Below the pieces are notes generated by a model that was given only the letters and a program-made list of their open reading frames with translations, was not told the DNA's origin and searched no databases. Positions 51,674 to 60,519 of a stretch of DNA of 64,000 nt are shown here, piece by piece. Made by a program: the position numbers and the translations under genes. The stretch lies in the NCBI RefSeq assembly GCF_009733595.1, contig NZ_WOFH01000005.1, positions 62,001 to 126,000 of the forward strand, read 5' to 3'. This DNA is from Actinomadura litoris (GTDB lineage Bacteria > Actinomycetota > Actinomycetes > Streptosporangiales > Streptosporangiaceae). The number at the start of each line of letters is the position of its first letter. Position 1 is the stretch's first letter.

Positions 51674-52523
51674 GGTCGGCGCTCGACCGGTGCTCGGAGG
51701 TCTCGGCCAGCTTCCGCAGCGCCCGCTCCGACGGCGAGCCCGGTTCGGCCGCGTAGAGCATCAGGCGGCTCAGGTCGGGGTCGCCGGGCAGGTGCAGGGT
51801 CTCGAACGGGAGGACGAGCGGCCCCACGTCCGGGTGCCGGAGCCGTGCCTCGCCGTGCGTGAGGTCGGTGACGTGGTGCGCGGACCACAGCCGCGCGAAC
51901 TCCGGGCTCCGCTCCAGCAGGCCGTCGATCAGCGACCGCAGGCGCGGGTCGTCCGGATCCTGGCCGGACCGGAACCGCAGGTAGGCGACGTTGCGGCGCG
52001 CCACGGTCAGCCAGTTGTCGGCCAGCCGGGCCCGGTAGTCGGCGTTGAGGTGGATCTGGTGCGACCAGGTCCGCTCGTCCGGCGGGACCTCCGCGAGGTC
52101 GACGAACACGGCGGCGGTGAGGCGGTTCCAGGCCACGACGTTGGTGTAGTGGCCGACGATGTAGGCGGGCGCGTGGTCGATGGCGTCGAGCAGGTGCTGG
52201 AGCGGGGCCCGCAGCCGGGGCGGTCGCGGGGTGTGCGCGCGGCGCGGCGGGTGCGCGAGGCGGTGCAGGTGGACGTGCTCGTCGGCGTCCAGGCGCAGCG
52301 CCCGCGAGATCGCGTCCAGCACCTCGGTGGAGACGTTGTCGGCGGTGCCCTGCTCAAGGCGGATGTAGTAGGCGACGCTGACCCCGGCGAGCTGCGCGAG
52401 CTCCTCGCGGCGCAGCCCGGGGACGCGGCGGCGGCTCCCGTAGGAGCGGACACCCACGTCCTCAGGTTGCAGGCGCGCGCGCCGCGACCTGAGGAACTCC
52501 CCGAGCTCACCGTTCCTCGCCAT
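51660..52523 (-). CDS. XRE family regulator, MmyB-like, second copy
   Basis: A 287-residue paralogue of the regulator at 49157: GLRREELAQLAGVSVAYYIR, LEQGTADNVS, then the MmyB domain (YIVGHYTNVVAWNRLTAAVF). ATG 52523. Upstream on the same strand is the DUF4097 lipoprotein gene 65 bases away, so the lipoprotein and regulator may be co-transcribed. Confidence 0.92.
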   Translation of the reverse strand: MARNGELGEFLRSRRARLQPEDVGVRSYGSRRRVPGLRREELAQLAGVSVAYYIRLEQGTADNVSTEVLDAISRALRLDADEHVHLHRLAHPPRRAHTPRPPRLRAPLQHLLDAIDHAPAYIVGHYTNVVAWNRLTAAVFVDLAEVPPDERTWSHQIHLNADYRARLADNWLTVARRNVAYLRFRSGQDPDDPRLRSLIDGLLERSPEFARLWSAHHVTDLTHGEARLRHPDVGPLVLPFETLHLPGDPDLSRLMLYAAEPGSPSERALRKLAETSEHRSSADLTGP

Positions 52524-52588
52524 GCGTGTGAGGCTATCCGGCGCGGCGTGCCGGGCGGTGCGGAGGTTTCCCGTGAAACCTTCGGCGA

Positions 52589-53314
52589 TCAGGCGGGCCT
52601 CGCGGTGATGTCGCCGTTGCTGGTGGTGAGGTCGAGCCGGTGCGGCGCGGACGGGTCGTTCGTGACGCCGATCTTCCGGTCGCCGTTGCTGGTGTGCGTG
52701 GTGACCTGGTAGCGCCCGGCCGGGACCGTGAGGGTGATCGACCCGTTGGACGTCCTGGCGCGGATGTCCTGCTGCGTGACGGGCGTCAGCCGGATGGACC
52801 CGTTCGACGTGCGCGCCTCGATCCGGTCGCCCCGCAGGCCGCTGCCCTCGATCCGGCCGTTGGAGGTCCGGACGTTGATCGGGCCGTTCACGCCGTCCAT
52901 GTGGATCGATCCCGAGCTGGTGTGCACGTCGACCTTCCCCACCCGCGTCAGGGTGATCCGGCCGCTCGACGTCCCGCCGGACACCGCGAGCCCGGCGGGA
53001 AGGTCGACGGTGTAGCTGGCCGAGCAGCCCGAGCCGCAGCCGTTCAGGACCAGGACGCCGTTCTCGACGCGGTGCGTCTCCCCCTCGGGACGCTCCCCGC
53101 GGTACTTGAGCTTGCGGTGCAGCGACGTTCTGGCGGCGCCGCCGCGCAGCGTCACGCTCCCGGCGCCGTTGTCCAGCCGGACGGCGGTGAATCCGCCCTT
53201 CGGCGCGGCGTCGTCCTCGTAGGTCGAGGCGAAGGCCATGTCGGCCGCGCCGCAGGCGCTCAGCGTGGTCGCGGCGACCGCGACGGCGGCGATGGCGTAG
53301 AGCTGGCGGCGCAC
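52589..53314 (-). CDS. DUF4097 lipoprotein with beta-helix repeats
   Basis: A 241-residue lipoprotein: lipobox LSACGA with Cys21, then a DUF4097 beta-solenoid. Five repeated TSNGxI/TSSGxI steps (RTSNGRIEG, RTSNGSIRL, RTSNGSITL, HTSNGDRKI, TTSNGDITA) stack at about 20-residue spacing. Sits on the outer membrane face; function unknown, often in envelope-stress loci. Confidence 0.88.
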   Translation of the reverse strand: MRRQLYAIAAVAVAATTLSACGAADMAFASTYEDDAAPKGGFTAVRLDNGAGSVTLRGGAARTSLHRKLKYRGERPEGETHRVENGVLVLNGCGSGCSASYTVDLPAGLAVSGGTSSGRITLTRVGKVDVHTSSGSIHMDGVNGPINVRTSNGRIEGSGLRGDRIEARTSNGSIRLTPVTQQDIRARTSNGSITLTVPAGRYQVTTHTSNGDRKIGVTNDPSAPHRLDLTTSNGDITARPA

Positions 53315-53490
53315 GGAGGTCCTCCTCGTTCAGGGTGATCATTGGAGAACCTACGGAGCCGGGGGCCGGACGGTCGCCACGCCCGGGAGCCATGTCGGTT
53401 CTCACTCCCAGGTCTCCGGTCCTGCTACTGGCGGTGGTACCAACAGCGGAGGGCTGGGTAGGCGCGCCCGCCCCGGCGACCCTCGTCATC

Positions 53491-54882
53491 ATGACCTTCA
53501 CCACCGCCGCCCCCGCCGTACAGCGGATGTCGTCGCGGCACAAGCTGACCCTGACCCTCCTGCTCGGCGCGCAGTTCATGCTCGCCATCGACTTCTCGAT
53601 CCTCAACGTCGCCCTGCCGGTCGTCGGCGAGGGACTCGGCTTCGGCCTGGACCAGTTGCAGTGGATCGCGACCGCGTTCGCGCTGCCCGCGGCCGGTTTC
53701 ACGTTGCTGTTCGGACGCGTCGCCGACCTGTTCGGGCGCCGCCGGATGCTGCTCGCCGGAATGGCGCTGCTCGCCGTCGGATCCCTCATCGGCGGGCTCG
53801 CGACCGACCCGGCCGTCCTGCTGACCGGACGCGTGCTGCAAGGGCTCGCCACCGCGATCGCGACCCCCGCCGCGCTCTCGCTGCTCACCACGTCCTTCCC
53901 CGAGGGGCGGCTGCGGACGCGGGCGCTCGGCCTCAGCGGGGCGCTGATGTCGGCCGGGTTCACCGTGGGCGCGATCCTCGGCGGCGTCCTCACCGACCTG
54001 CTGAGCTGGCGCTGGGCGTTCCTGGTCAACGTCCCGGTCGCGGTGCTGATCCTCGCTGTCACGCCCGCGCTGGTCGCCGAGAGCCGCGCCGCCGGCACCA
54101 CCCGGCTGGACGTCCCCGGCGCGGTGACCGTGACCGGCGGGCTGCTCGCGCTGGTCTACGGGGTCACCACCGCGGGCGCGGACGGCTGGGGCGACCCGGT
54201 CGCGCTCGGCTCGCTGGCCCTCGCCGCCGTCCTGCTGGTCGCGTTCGGCCTGGTGGAGCGGCGTTCACCGGCGCCGCTCGCGCCGCCGCGGGTACTGACG
54301 AGGCGCACCGTGACCTGGGGCAACGTCGGCGGGTTCGTCGCGTTCGCGACCGAGACCTCGCTGGTGTTCCTGATGACGCTCTACCTGCAGCGCGTCCTCG
54401 GCTTCTCGGCCCTCGCCACCGGCCTCGCGCTGGGCGTGCTCGGCGCCGGGACGTTCGCGGGCGGCGTCGCCGCGCCCCGGATCATGGCACGCTTCGGCGG
54501 CCGGGCCACGCTGGCCGCCGGGCTCGTCCTCCAGGCCGCCGCGACGCTGGCGCTGCTCGGCCTCGGGTCCTCGCGGGACGGGCTCGCGCTGCTGCTCGCC
54601 GCCACCGCGATCGGCGGGTTCGGGAACCTGGTCGCGATCGTCGCGTTCATGGGGATCGCGACGTCCGGGCTGCCGGACGGCGAGCAGGGCCTCGCGACCG
54701 GCCTCGCCACCATGACCCAGCAGGTCGCCATCACGCTCGGCATCCCGGTGATGAGCGCGGTCGCGACGGCGGCCGGGACCTCCGTCCTCGCCGGGGTGCA
54801 CGCGGCGACGCTGGTCAACGCCATGATCGCAGTCGCGGGGGCGGCGCTCGTCGCCGTGTTCCTGCGCCGCTCCGCACACTGA
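53491..54882 (+). CDS. MFS transporter, DHA2 (EmrB/QacA) type
   Basis: A 463-residue exporter with fourteen predicted helices. Typical motifs: AQFMLAIDFSILNVALPVVG, LFGRVADLFGRRRMLLAG and GRVLQGLATAIATPAALSLL. ATG 53491 gives the family N-terminus; the longer frame crosses the divergent promoter of the DUF4097 gene. An SDR gene starts 31 bases later and is probably co-transcribed. Confidence 0.93.
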   Translation: MTFTTAAPAVQRMSSRHKLTLTLLLGAQFMLAIDFSILNVALPVVGEGLGFGLDQLQWIATAFALPAAGFTLLFGRVADLFGRRRMLLAGMALLAVGSLIGGLATDPAVLLTGRVLQGLATAIATPAALSLLTTSFPEGRLRTRALGLSGALMSAGFTVGAILGGVLTDLLSWRWAFLVNVPVAVLILAVTPALVAESRAAGTTRLDVPGAVTVTGGLLALVYGVTTAGADGWGDPVALGSLALAAVLLVAFGLVERRSPAPLAPPRVLTRRTVTWGNVGGFVAFATETSLVFLMTLYLQRVLGFSALATGLALGVLGAGTFAGGVAAPRIMARFGGRATLAAGLVLQAAATLALLGLGSSRDGLALLLAATAIGGFGNLVAIVAFMGIATSGLPDGEQGLATGLATMTQQVAITLGIPVMSAVATAAGTSVLAGVHAATLVNAMIAVAGAALVAVFLRRSAH

Positions 54883-54913
54883 TCTTCCGCGCCCGTCCGA
54901 AGGAGAGAACGCC

Positions 54914-55675
54914 ATGGATCTCGAACTGTCCGGCAGGGTCTACATCGTCACCGGCGCGTCCGCCGGGATCGGCGAGGCCACCGCCCGCCTCCTCGCGGAC
55001 GAGGGCGCCCACGTGGTCGGTGTCGCCCGGCGCCCTTCGGGGGACGGCGTCGCCGCCGACCTGACCGACCCGTCCGCCGCCCAGCGGATCGTGGACACCG
55101 CGCTCGACCGGCACGGACGGCTCGACGGCCTGGTCAACAACGCCGGTGCCCTCGAATCGCGGATCGGCTTCCTGGACGTCACCGACGCCCAGTGGCACGA
55201 CACGTTCGAGCTGAACCTGCACTCAGCGATCCGGATGACCCGCGCCGCGCTGCCCGCGCTGATCGACCAGGGCGCGGGGAGCCTCGTCCACGTCGCGAGC
55301 GAGGCCGCCCGGTTCCCGGACACGCCGCTGGTGGACTACGCCGCGTCCAAGACCGCGATGCTGTCGGTGTCCAAGACGCTCGCGGGGGAGTTCGGGCGCT
55401 GCGGCATCCGCTCCAACGTCGTCACGCCCGGCCCCACCCGCACCCGGCTGTGGGACGCGCCGGGCGGGTTCGCCGACCAGCTCGCCGCGCAGTACGGGCT
55501 GCCGGTCGAGGAGGCGATCGACCGGTTCGTCCGGGAGGAGCGGCGGCTGCCCGCCGCGCGCCTGGGCACCCCGCTGGATGTGGCGCGCGTCATCGCCTAC
55601 CTGCTGTCCCCGCTGGCCGTGCAGGTCACGGGCGCGGAATGGGCCGTGGACGGCGGCGCGCTCCGCCAGCTGTGA
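54914..55675 (+). CDS. SDR family oxidoreductase
   Basis: A 253-residue short-chain dehydrogenase: VTGASAGIGEATARLLADEG, NNAGALE, active-site VDYAASKTAML, and C-terminal VTGAEWAVDGGALRQL. GAAGGAGAGAACGCC precedes ATG 54914. Forms a likely two-gene unit with the DHA2 exporter; antibiotic clusters often pair such genes, but no biosynthetic core is present. Confidence 0.92.
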   Translation: MDLELSGRVYIVTGASAGIGEATARLLADEGAHVVGVARRPSGDGVAADLTDPSAAQRIVDTALDRHGRLDGLVNNAGALESRIGFLDVTDAQWHDTFELNLHSAIRMTRAALPALIDQGAGSLVHVASEAARFPDTPLVDYAASKTAMLSVSKTLAGEFGRCGIRSNVVTPGPTRTRLWDAPGGFADQLAAQYGLPVEEAIDRFVREERRLPAARLGTPLDVARVIAYLLSPLAVQVTGAEWAVDGGALRQL

Positions 55676-55692
55676 GATCGGGCGGGCCGTGT

Positions 55693-55727
55693 GCGGTCTG
55701 CCGGGCCCGCGGGGGCCGGCAGACCGC
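55693..55727. terminator. Bidirectional hairpin between SDR and SnoaL-like genes
   Basis: GCGGTCTGCCGG pairs perfectly with CCGGCAGACCGC around 11 GC-rich bases, between convergent stops. Confidence 0.8.
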
Positions 55728-55737
55728 CGCCGCGTGT

Positions 55738-56100
55738 TCAGCCGGGGACCTTGTCGAGGAAGCCGTGCACGCGGTCGACGCGCCCGTCCTCGGCGAAGAC
55801 CACCACGTCGAACCCGACCGCCAGCGCCTCGCCGCCCTCCGGGCCGAGTCCCCAGGTGAAGCGGGCGATGTCGTGGTGGGCGTCCACGTCCCCCTCCAGG
55901 CTGAACACCAGGCCGGGGAACTGCTGCTGCGCGGCGGCGATGAAGCCGTCCACGGCCTCGCGGCCCTCGGCCACGCCGAGCGGGTCGACGTAGACCGCCT
56001 CCTCCGTCCACACCTCGTCGATCGCGGCGCGGCGCGCGGCCGGGTCGGTCTCGTTCCAGATGGCCAGGTACTGCTCGATACGCTGCTGAACGTCGCTCAT
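55738..56100 (-). CDS. SnoaL-like / NTF2-fold protein
   Basis: 120 residues with the NTF2 cone pattern: QQRIEQYLAIWNETDPAARR, IDEVWTEEAVYVDPLGVAEG, IARFTWGLGPEGGEALAVGF, VDRVHGFLD. Members are small-molecule binding or isomerase-like proteins. ATG 56100. Divergent from the Ada-AlkA gene. Confidence 0.85.
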   Translation of the reverse strand: MSDVQQRIEQYLAIWNETDPAARRAAIDEVWTEEAVYVDPLGVAEGREAVDGFIAAAQQQFPGLVFSLEGDVDAHHDIARFTWGLGPEGGEALAVGFDVVVFAEDGRVDRVHGFLDKVPG

Positions 56101-56265
56101 CACCGCTCCTGTGGTGTTCGTCCGGGTCTGTCCGCCCCGGTGACCACTACGGTGCCAACCGCGCGGCGGAAGATCGATTACCTCGGACGTCATGCCGGGG
56201 CCTCGGTGACGTTGATGTCGGATTCCCGCTAGTGATGAGTCCTGGCCATCGGTGATGCTGGGAGC

Positions 56266-57735
56266 ATGCACGAGGATGTCGAAAGGTGCGTGCGGGCCGT
56301 CCAGTCGAAGGACGCGCGGTTCGACGGATGGTTCTTCACCGGGGTCGTGACCACCGGGATCTACTGCCGTCCGAGTTGCCCCGTCGTGCCGCCCAAGCCG
56401 GAGAACATGCGTTTCTACCCCAGCGCGGCGGCCTCCCAGCAGGCCGGATTCCGGGCCTGCAAGCGCTGCCGCCCCGACACCTCCCCGGGCTCCCCCGAGT
56501 GGAACCACCGCGCGGACGTCGTCGCCCGCGCCATGCGGCTCATCTCCGACGGCGTCGTCGACCGCGAGGGCGTCCCGGGGCTCGCCGGACGGCTCGGCTA
56601 CAGCACCCGCCAGATCGAACGCCAGCTCAACGCCGAACTGGGCGCGGGCCCGCTCGCGCTGGCCCGGGCCCAGCGCGCGCAGACGGCGCGGCTCCTGATC
56701 GAAACGACACCGCTCCCCATGGGAGACGTCGCCTTCGCGGCCGGTTTCGCCAGCATCCGCGCGTTCAACGACACCGTGCGGGACGTGTTCGCGCTCACCC
56801 CGAGCCAACTGCGCGACCGGGTCGCCAGGGGACACCCGCCCGCGGGTTCCGGATCCCTGTCGCTGCGGCTGCCGTTCCGCGCGCCGCTCTGCCCGGACAA
56901 CCTGTTCGGCCACCTGGCCGCCACCGCCGTCCCCGGCGTCGAGGAGTGGCGGGACGGCGCGTTCCGCCGCACCCTGCGGCTCCCCCATGGTCATGGCGTC
57001 GCCACGCTCCGCCCGCAGCCCGACCACGTGGCCTGCACGCTCACGCTGAGCGACCTCCGCGACCTCACGATCGCGATCAGCCGCTGCCGCTGGATGCTCG
57101 ACCTCGACGCGGACCCCACCGCCGTGGACGACCTCCTGCGCGCCGACCCGGTGCTCGCCCCCCTGGTCGACAAGGCGCCGGGACGCCGCGTCCCGCGCAC
57201 CGTGGACGCCCCGGAGTTCGCCGTCCGCGCCGTCCTCGGGCAGCAGGTGTCGGTCGCCGCCGCGCGCACCCACGCGGCGCGCCTGGTCACCGCCTACGGG
57301 GATCCCATCACCGACCCCCTGGGCGGGCTGACGCACCTGTTCCCGACGCCGTCCGCCCTGGCCGAGCTGGACCCGGAGAGGCTGGCGTTCCCGCGGTCCC
57401 GCCGGACGACCCTCACGTCGCTGGTGAGCGCCCTCGCGCGAGACGAGATCGACCTCGGCGTAGGGAGCGACTGGGAACAGGCCCGCAAACGCCTCGGGGC
57501 GCTCCCGGGCTTCGGGCCCTGGACCGTCGAGACCATCGCGATGCGCGCACTCGGCGACCCCGACGCGTTCATCCCGGGGGACCTGGGCATACGCGCCGCC
57601 GCCCGCGCGCTCGACCTGCCCGCCACCCCGGCCGCCCTCATACGGCGTGCCACCGCGTGGCGCCCCTGGCGCGCCTACGCCGTCCAGTACCTGTGGGCGA
57701 CGGGTGATCACGCCATCAACCTCCTCCCGGCCTAG
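56266..57735 (+). CDS. Ada-AraC-AlkA fusion: methyl-sensing regulator and 3-methyladenine glycosylase
   Basis: A 489-residue bifunctional alkylation-response protein. Residues 1-80 are the Ada zinc/methyl-acceptor domain with Cys34, Cys38, Cys65 and Cys68. An AraC-type HTH follows (LAGRLGYSTRQIERQLNAEL), and residues 190-489 are an AlkA glycosylase with FAVRAVLGQQVSVAAARTHA, the HhH motif LPGFGPWTVETIAMRAL and the catalytic Asp in FIPGDLGIRAA. Methyl transfer to Cys34/38 should activate its own transcription. Followed 14 bases later by ogt: an adaptive-response operon. Confidence 0.95.
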   Translation: MHEDVERCVRAVQSKDARFDGWFFTGVVTTGIYCRPSCPVVPPKPENMRFYPSAAASQQAGFRACKRCRPDTSPGSPEWNHRADVVARAMRLISDGVVDREGVPGLAGRLGYSTRQIERQLNAELGAGPLALARAQRAQTARLLIETTPLPMGDVAFAAGFASIRAFNDTVRDVFALTPSQLRDRVARGHPPAGSGSLSLRLPFRAPLCPDNLFGHLAATAVPGVEEWRDGAFRRTLRLPHGHGVATLRPQPDHVACTLTLSDLRDLTIAISRCRWMLDLDADPTAVDDLLRADPVLAPLVDKAPGRRVPRTVDAPEFAVRAVLGQQVSVAAARTHAARLVTAYGDPITDPLGGLTHLFPTPSALAELDPERLAFPRSRRTTLTSLVSALARDEIDLGVGSDWEQARKRLGALPGFGPWTVETIAMRALGDPDAFIPGDLGIRAAARALDLPATPAALIRRATAWRPWRAYAVQYLWATGDHAINLLPA

Positions 57736-57749
57736 AGAGGATCGACCCC

Positions 57750-58256
57750 ATGAAAACGACGCATGCCGTCCTGGACAGCCCCGTAGGGCCGCTCACCGCG
57801 GTCGTGACGGACGGCGGCCTGTCCGGTCTCTATATGCACGAGCAGCGGCACCGCCCGCAGGAGGAGACCTTCGGCACGCCCGCCACCGACCCCGAGCCGT
57901 TCAGGACCATCAGTGAGCAGCTCGACGCCTACTTCGCGGGCGACCTCACCGAGTTCGACGTGCCCCTGAACCTGCGCGGCACCCCCTTCCAGAACCTCGT
58001 CTGGACGGCGCTCCAGGAGATCCCCTACGGCGAGACGACCACCTACGGCGCGCTCGCCGTCGAGATCGGCAGGCCCTCCGCGTCCCGCGCCGTCGGCCTC
58101 GCCAACGGCCGCAACCCGGTCAGCGTGATCGTCCCCTGCCACCGCGTCGTCGGCTCCACCGGCGACCTCACCGGCTACGGCGGCGGCCTGGAGCGCAAGC
58201 GCTTCCTGCTCGACTTCGAGCGCAAGACCAAGGGGGCCGCCGCCGCGCTCTTCTGA
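57750..58256 (+). CDS. ogt: Methylated-DNA-protein-cysteine methyltransferase
   Basis: 168 residues; removes O6-alkyl groups from guanine to its own Cys130 in IVPCHRVVGSTGDLTGYGGG. The HTH-like segment (PSASRAVGLANGRNPV) with the arginine finger is also present. AGAGAGGATCGACCCC precedes ATG 57750. Second gene of the adaptive-response unit with the Ada-AlkA fusion. Confidence 0.95.
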   Translation: MKTTHAVLDSPVGPLTAVVTDGGLSGLYMHEQRHRPQEETFGTPATDPEPFRTISEQLDAYFAGDLTEFDVPLNLRGTPFQNLVWTALQEIPYGETTTYGALAVEIGRPSASRAVGLANGRNPVSVIVPCHRVVGSTGDLTGYGGGLERKRFLLDFERKTKGAAAALF

Positions 58257-58290
58257 CGGGAATGTCAGAGGGCGGGGATACCGTGCTTGA

Positions 58291-58312
58291 CAGGGCCGGG
58301 TCTCCGGCCCTG
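58291..58312 (+). terminator. Hairpin between ogt and the clamp gene
   Basis: CAGGGCCGG-GTCT-CCGGCCCTG, a perfect 9-bp stem, 35 bases after the ogt stop and 25 before the clamp GTG. No U-tract. It may end the ogt transcript or regulate read-through into the clamp gene. Confidence 0.65.
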
Positions 58313-58337
58313 CCAGGTCATGGAGGGGCAGGTCAAG

Positions 58338-59471
58338 GTGGAGTTCCGGGTCGACCGTCAAAGGCTCGCCGAGGCCGTGGCGTGGGCGGCGCGGACGCTG
58401 CCGTCCCGCCCCGCGCTGCCGGTCCTCGCGGGCATGCTCATCGAGGTCACCGGCGACGGTGAGCTGACGCTGGCGGGCTTCGACTACGAGGTGTCCGCGC
58501 ACTCCCGCGTCGAGGCGGACGTCGCCGAGCCGGGGCGCGCCCTCGTCCCCGGGCGGCTCCTCGCCGAGATCGTCCGGAACCTCCCCGCCCAGCCCGTGGA
58601 AGTCTTCACCAAGGCATCCGAGGTCGTCCTGCGGTGCGGGCCCGCCGAGTTCGGGCTGCTCACGATGCCCGTCGAGGACTACCCCACCCTCCCCGAGCCG
58701 CCCGCCCGCGCGGGCACCGTCCCCGGCGACATCTTCGCCGCCGCCGTCGCCCAGGTCGTCCCGGCGGCGGGCCGCGACGACACCCTGCCCATGCTCACCG
58801 GCGTCCGCATCGACATCGAGGGCGACACGATGTGGCTCGCCTGCACCGACCGCTACCGCATCGCGGCCCGCGAGCTCACCTGGAGCCCGTCCGACCCGGC
58901 CTTCACCGCGGGCGTCGTCGTCCCCGCCCGCACCCTCGCCGACACCGCCAAGGCCATCCGCCCCGGCGCCGAGGTCGCCATCGACCTCGCCGGAACCGCC
59001 GACACCCTGATCGGCGTCTCCGGCGGCGGCCGCAGCATGACCAGCCGCCTCCTGGACGACCAGTACATCAACTACAAGTCCCGCCTGGCCGGCACCTGGG
59101 CCTCCATCGCCGAGATCGACACGGCCCCCTTCGTCGAGGCCCTCAAGCGCGCCGCCCTCGTCACCGAGCGCGGCACCCCGATCCGGCTGTCGTTCACGGC
59201 GGGCGAGGTCCGCATCAGCGCCGCGTCCGGCGACTCCGCCCGCGCCAACGAGAGCCTCGCGGTGGACCTGACCGGCGACGACGTCGAGGTCGCCTTCAGC
59301 CCCCAGTACCTCCTGGACGGCCTCGCCGGCATCGACACCCCGCGCACCCGCCTGGAATGCGCGGGCCCCACCAAGGCGTCCCTCCTGACCGCCATCCCCG
59401 AAGAGGAGGACTCCGAAGCCGCCGACACGGGCTACCGCTACCTGGTCATGCCCGTCCGCCTGACCTCCTGA
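58338..59471 (+). CDS. DNA polymerase III beta clamp, probable second copy
   Basis: A 377-residue sliding clamp with the three-domain DnaN layout: EFRVDRQRLAEAVAWAARTL at the start, VVPARTLADTAKAI in the middle, VAFSPQYLLDGLAGI and C-terminal GYRYLVMPVRLTS. GTG 58338 fits the family start and has GGAGGGG nine bases ahead; ATG 58320 would add six residues. The usual dnaN lies next to dnaA, which is not in this window, so this is probably a paralogue. It follows two alkylation-repair genes and may serve repair synthesis. Confidence 0.88.
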   Translation: MEFRVDRQRLAEAVAWAARTLPSRPALPVLAGMLIEVTGDGELTLAGFDYEVSAHSRVEADVAEPGRALVPGRLLAEIVRNLPAQPVEVFTKASEVVLRCGPAEFGLLTMPVEDYPTLPEPPARAGTVPGDIFAAAVAQVVPAAGRDDTLPMLTGVRIDIEGDTMWLACTDRYRIAARELTWSPSDPAFTAGVVVPARTLADTAKAIRPGAEVAIDLAGTADTLIGVSGGGRSMTSRLLDDQYINYKSRLAGTWASIAEIDTAPFVEALKRAALVTERGTPIRLSFTAGEVRISAASGDSARANESLAVDLTGDDVEVAFSPQYLLDGLAGIDTPRTRLECAGPTKASLLTAIPEEEDSEAADTGYRYLVMPVRLTS

Positions 59472-59856
59472 CCGACCCAAGGAGCCCCTGCCCGCCCCCC
59501 CCGAATCCCAAGCACCCCCGTCCCCACCGCCCTGCCACCGAAGACAAGGCCGCGCCTTGTCCGAGCCCACCGGACACGCACCCCGAACCGCGTGCACTAG
59601 AGAGCTGCGCGTGACTTTGTCCCCTTCCGAGCCTGAAGCGCACACGGGCGCGGTCACCCTTATCCGTCCCGCTCCAGATTTCCGTCCTGCGGGCCTCACG
59701 AGGCGCGGCACGGCCCGCCAGGGAGGAGCAGGACGCCCCCATGCGCGCGGCCCCTTCGCCTCATTCAAGGATTTGATCGCCGGGAGTTCATTGGCGAACC
59801 TGGGTCAGTAGGATGACCGGGAAGTTCACTAGATCGACCACAGCGGAGGGGCCGGA
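59472..59856. other. Intergenic region after the clamp gene
   Basis: 385 bases without a credible gene. An 8-bp hairpin GACAAGGC-CGC-GCCTTGTC at 59543-59561 probably ends the clamp transcript; the promoter of the B3/B4 gene should lie near the right end. Confidence 0.55.
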
Positions 59857-60519
59857 ATGCTGGAGCGGATCACCGTCGATGAAGCTGTGCGCGCCCTGCG
59901 TCCGGACTTCGCCGTGCTGATCATGACGGCCGAGGGGCTGACGAACGGTCCGAGTGACGAGCAGTCGGCGGACTGGCTTGCCGGGGCCGCCGCGAAAGCG
60001 GCAGACGACCCGCACGTGGAGGCGTGGCGCGAGGCGTACCGGGCCTTCGGCGCCAAACCGCAGCGCACCCGCCCCTCGGTGGACGCGCTGCTCCGCCGGG
60101 CCGACGCGCTGCCGTCCATCAACCGCGTCGTGGACGCCTACAACGCGGTCAGCGTCGAGTACGCGCTGCCGATCGGCGGCGAGGACCTCGACGCCTACCA
60201 GGGACCGGCGCGGCTGGTCAGGGCCACCGGAGACGAGCCGTTCGACGTGATCACAAGCGGTGAGCCCGCCGTCGAGCACCCGTCCCCGGGCGAGGTCGTC
60301 TGGCGGGACGACGAGGGCGTGACGTGCCGCCGCTGGAACTGGCGCCAGTGCGTCCGGACGCGCCTGACGGAGAACACGGAGAACGGCCTGTTCCTCCTCG
60401 AACGCCTGGAGCCCTACTCCCTCGACCGGCTGACCGAGGCAGGCGAGGAACTGGCGACACGACTCCGCGCGATCTCGCCCGGCGCTCACATCCGAAGCCG
60501 CCTCATCGGCGGGCGGTGA
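59857..60519 (+). CDS. B3/B4 tRNA-binding domain protein
   Basis: A 220-residue stand-alone B3/B4 domain, the editing/tRNA-binding module of phenylalanyl-tRNA synthetase beta. The recognisable core is LPSINRVVDAYNAVSVEYAL, then IGGEDLDAYQGPARLVRATG and later CRRWNWRQCVRTRLTE. Free-standing forms are thought to bind or edit charged tRNA or amino-acid-like ligands. AGCGGAGGGGCCGGA precedes ATG 59857. Stop overlaps the next start (TGATG), so the transporter is translationally coupled. Confidence 0.85.
   Translation: MLERITVDEAVRALRPDFAVLIMTAEGLTNGPSDEQSADWLAGAAAKAADDPHVEAWREAYRAFGAKPQRTRPSVDALLRRADALPSINRVVDAYNAVSVEYALPIGGEDLDAYQGPARLVRATGDEPFDVITSGEPAVEHPSPGEVVWRDDEGVTCRRWNWRQCVRTRLTENTENGLFLLERLEPYSLDRLTEAGEELATRLRAISPGAHIRSRLIGGR

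Noticed and set aside
59557..59811. 84-codon frame after the clamp gene
   Set aside because: No ribosome site, low-complexity composition and it includes the likely terminator hairpin.
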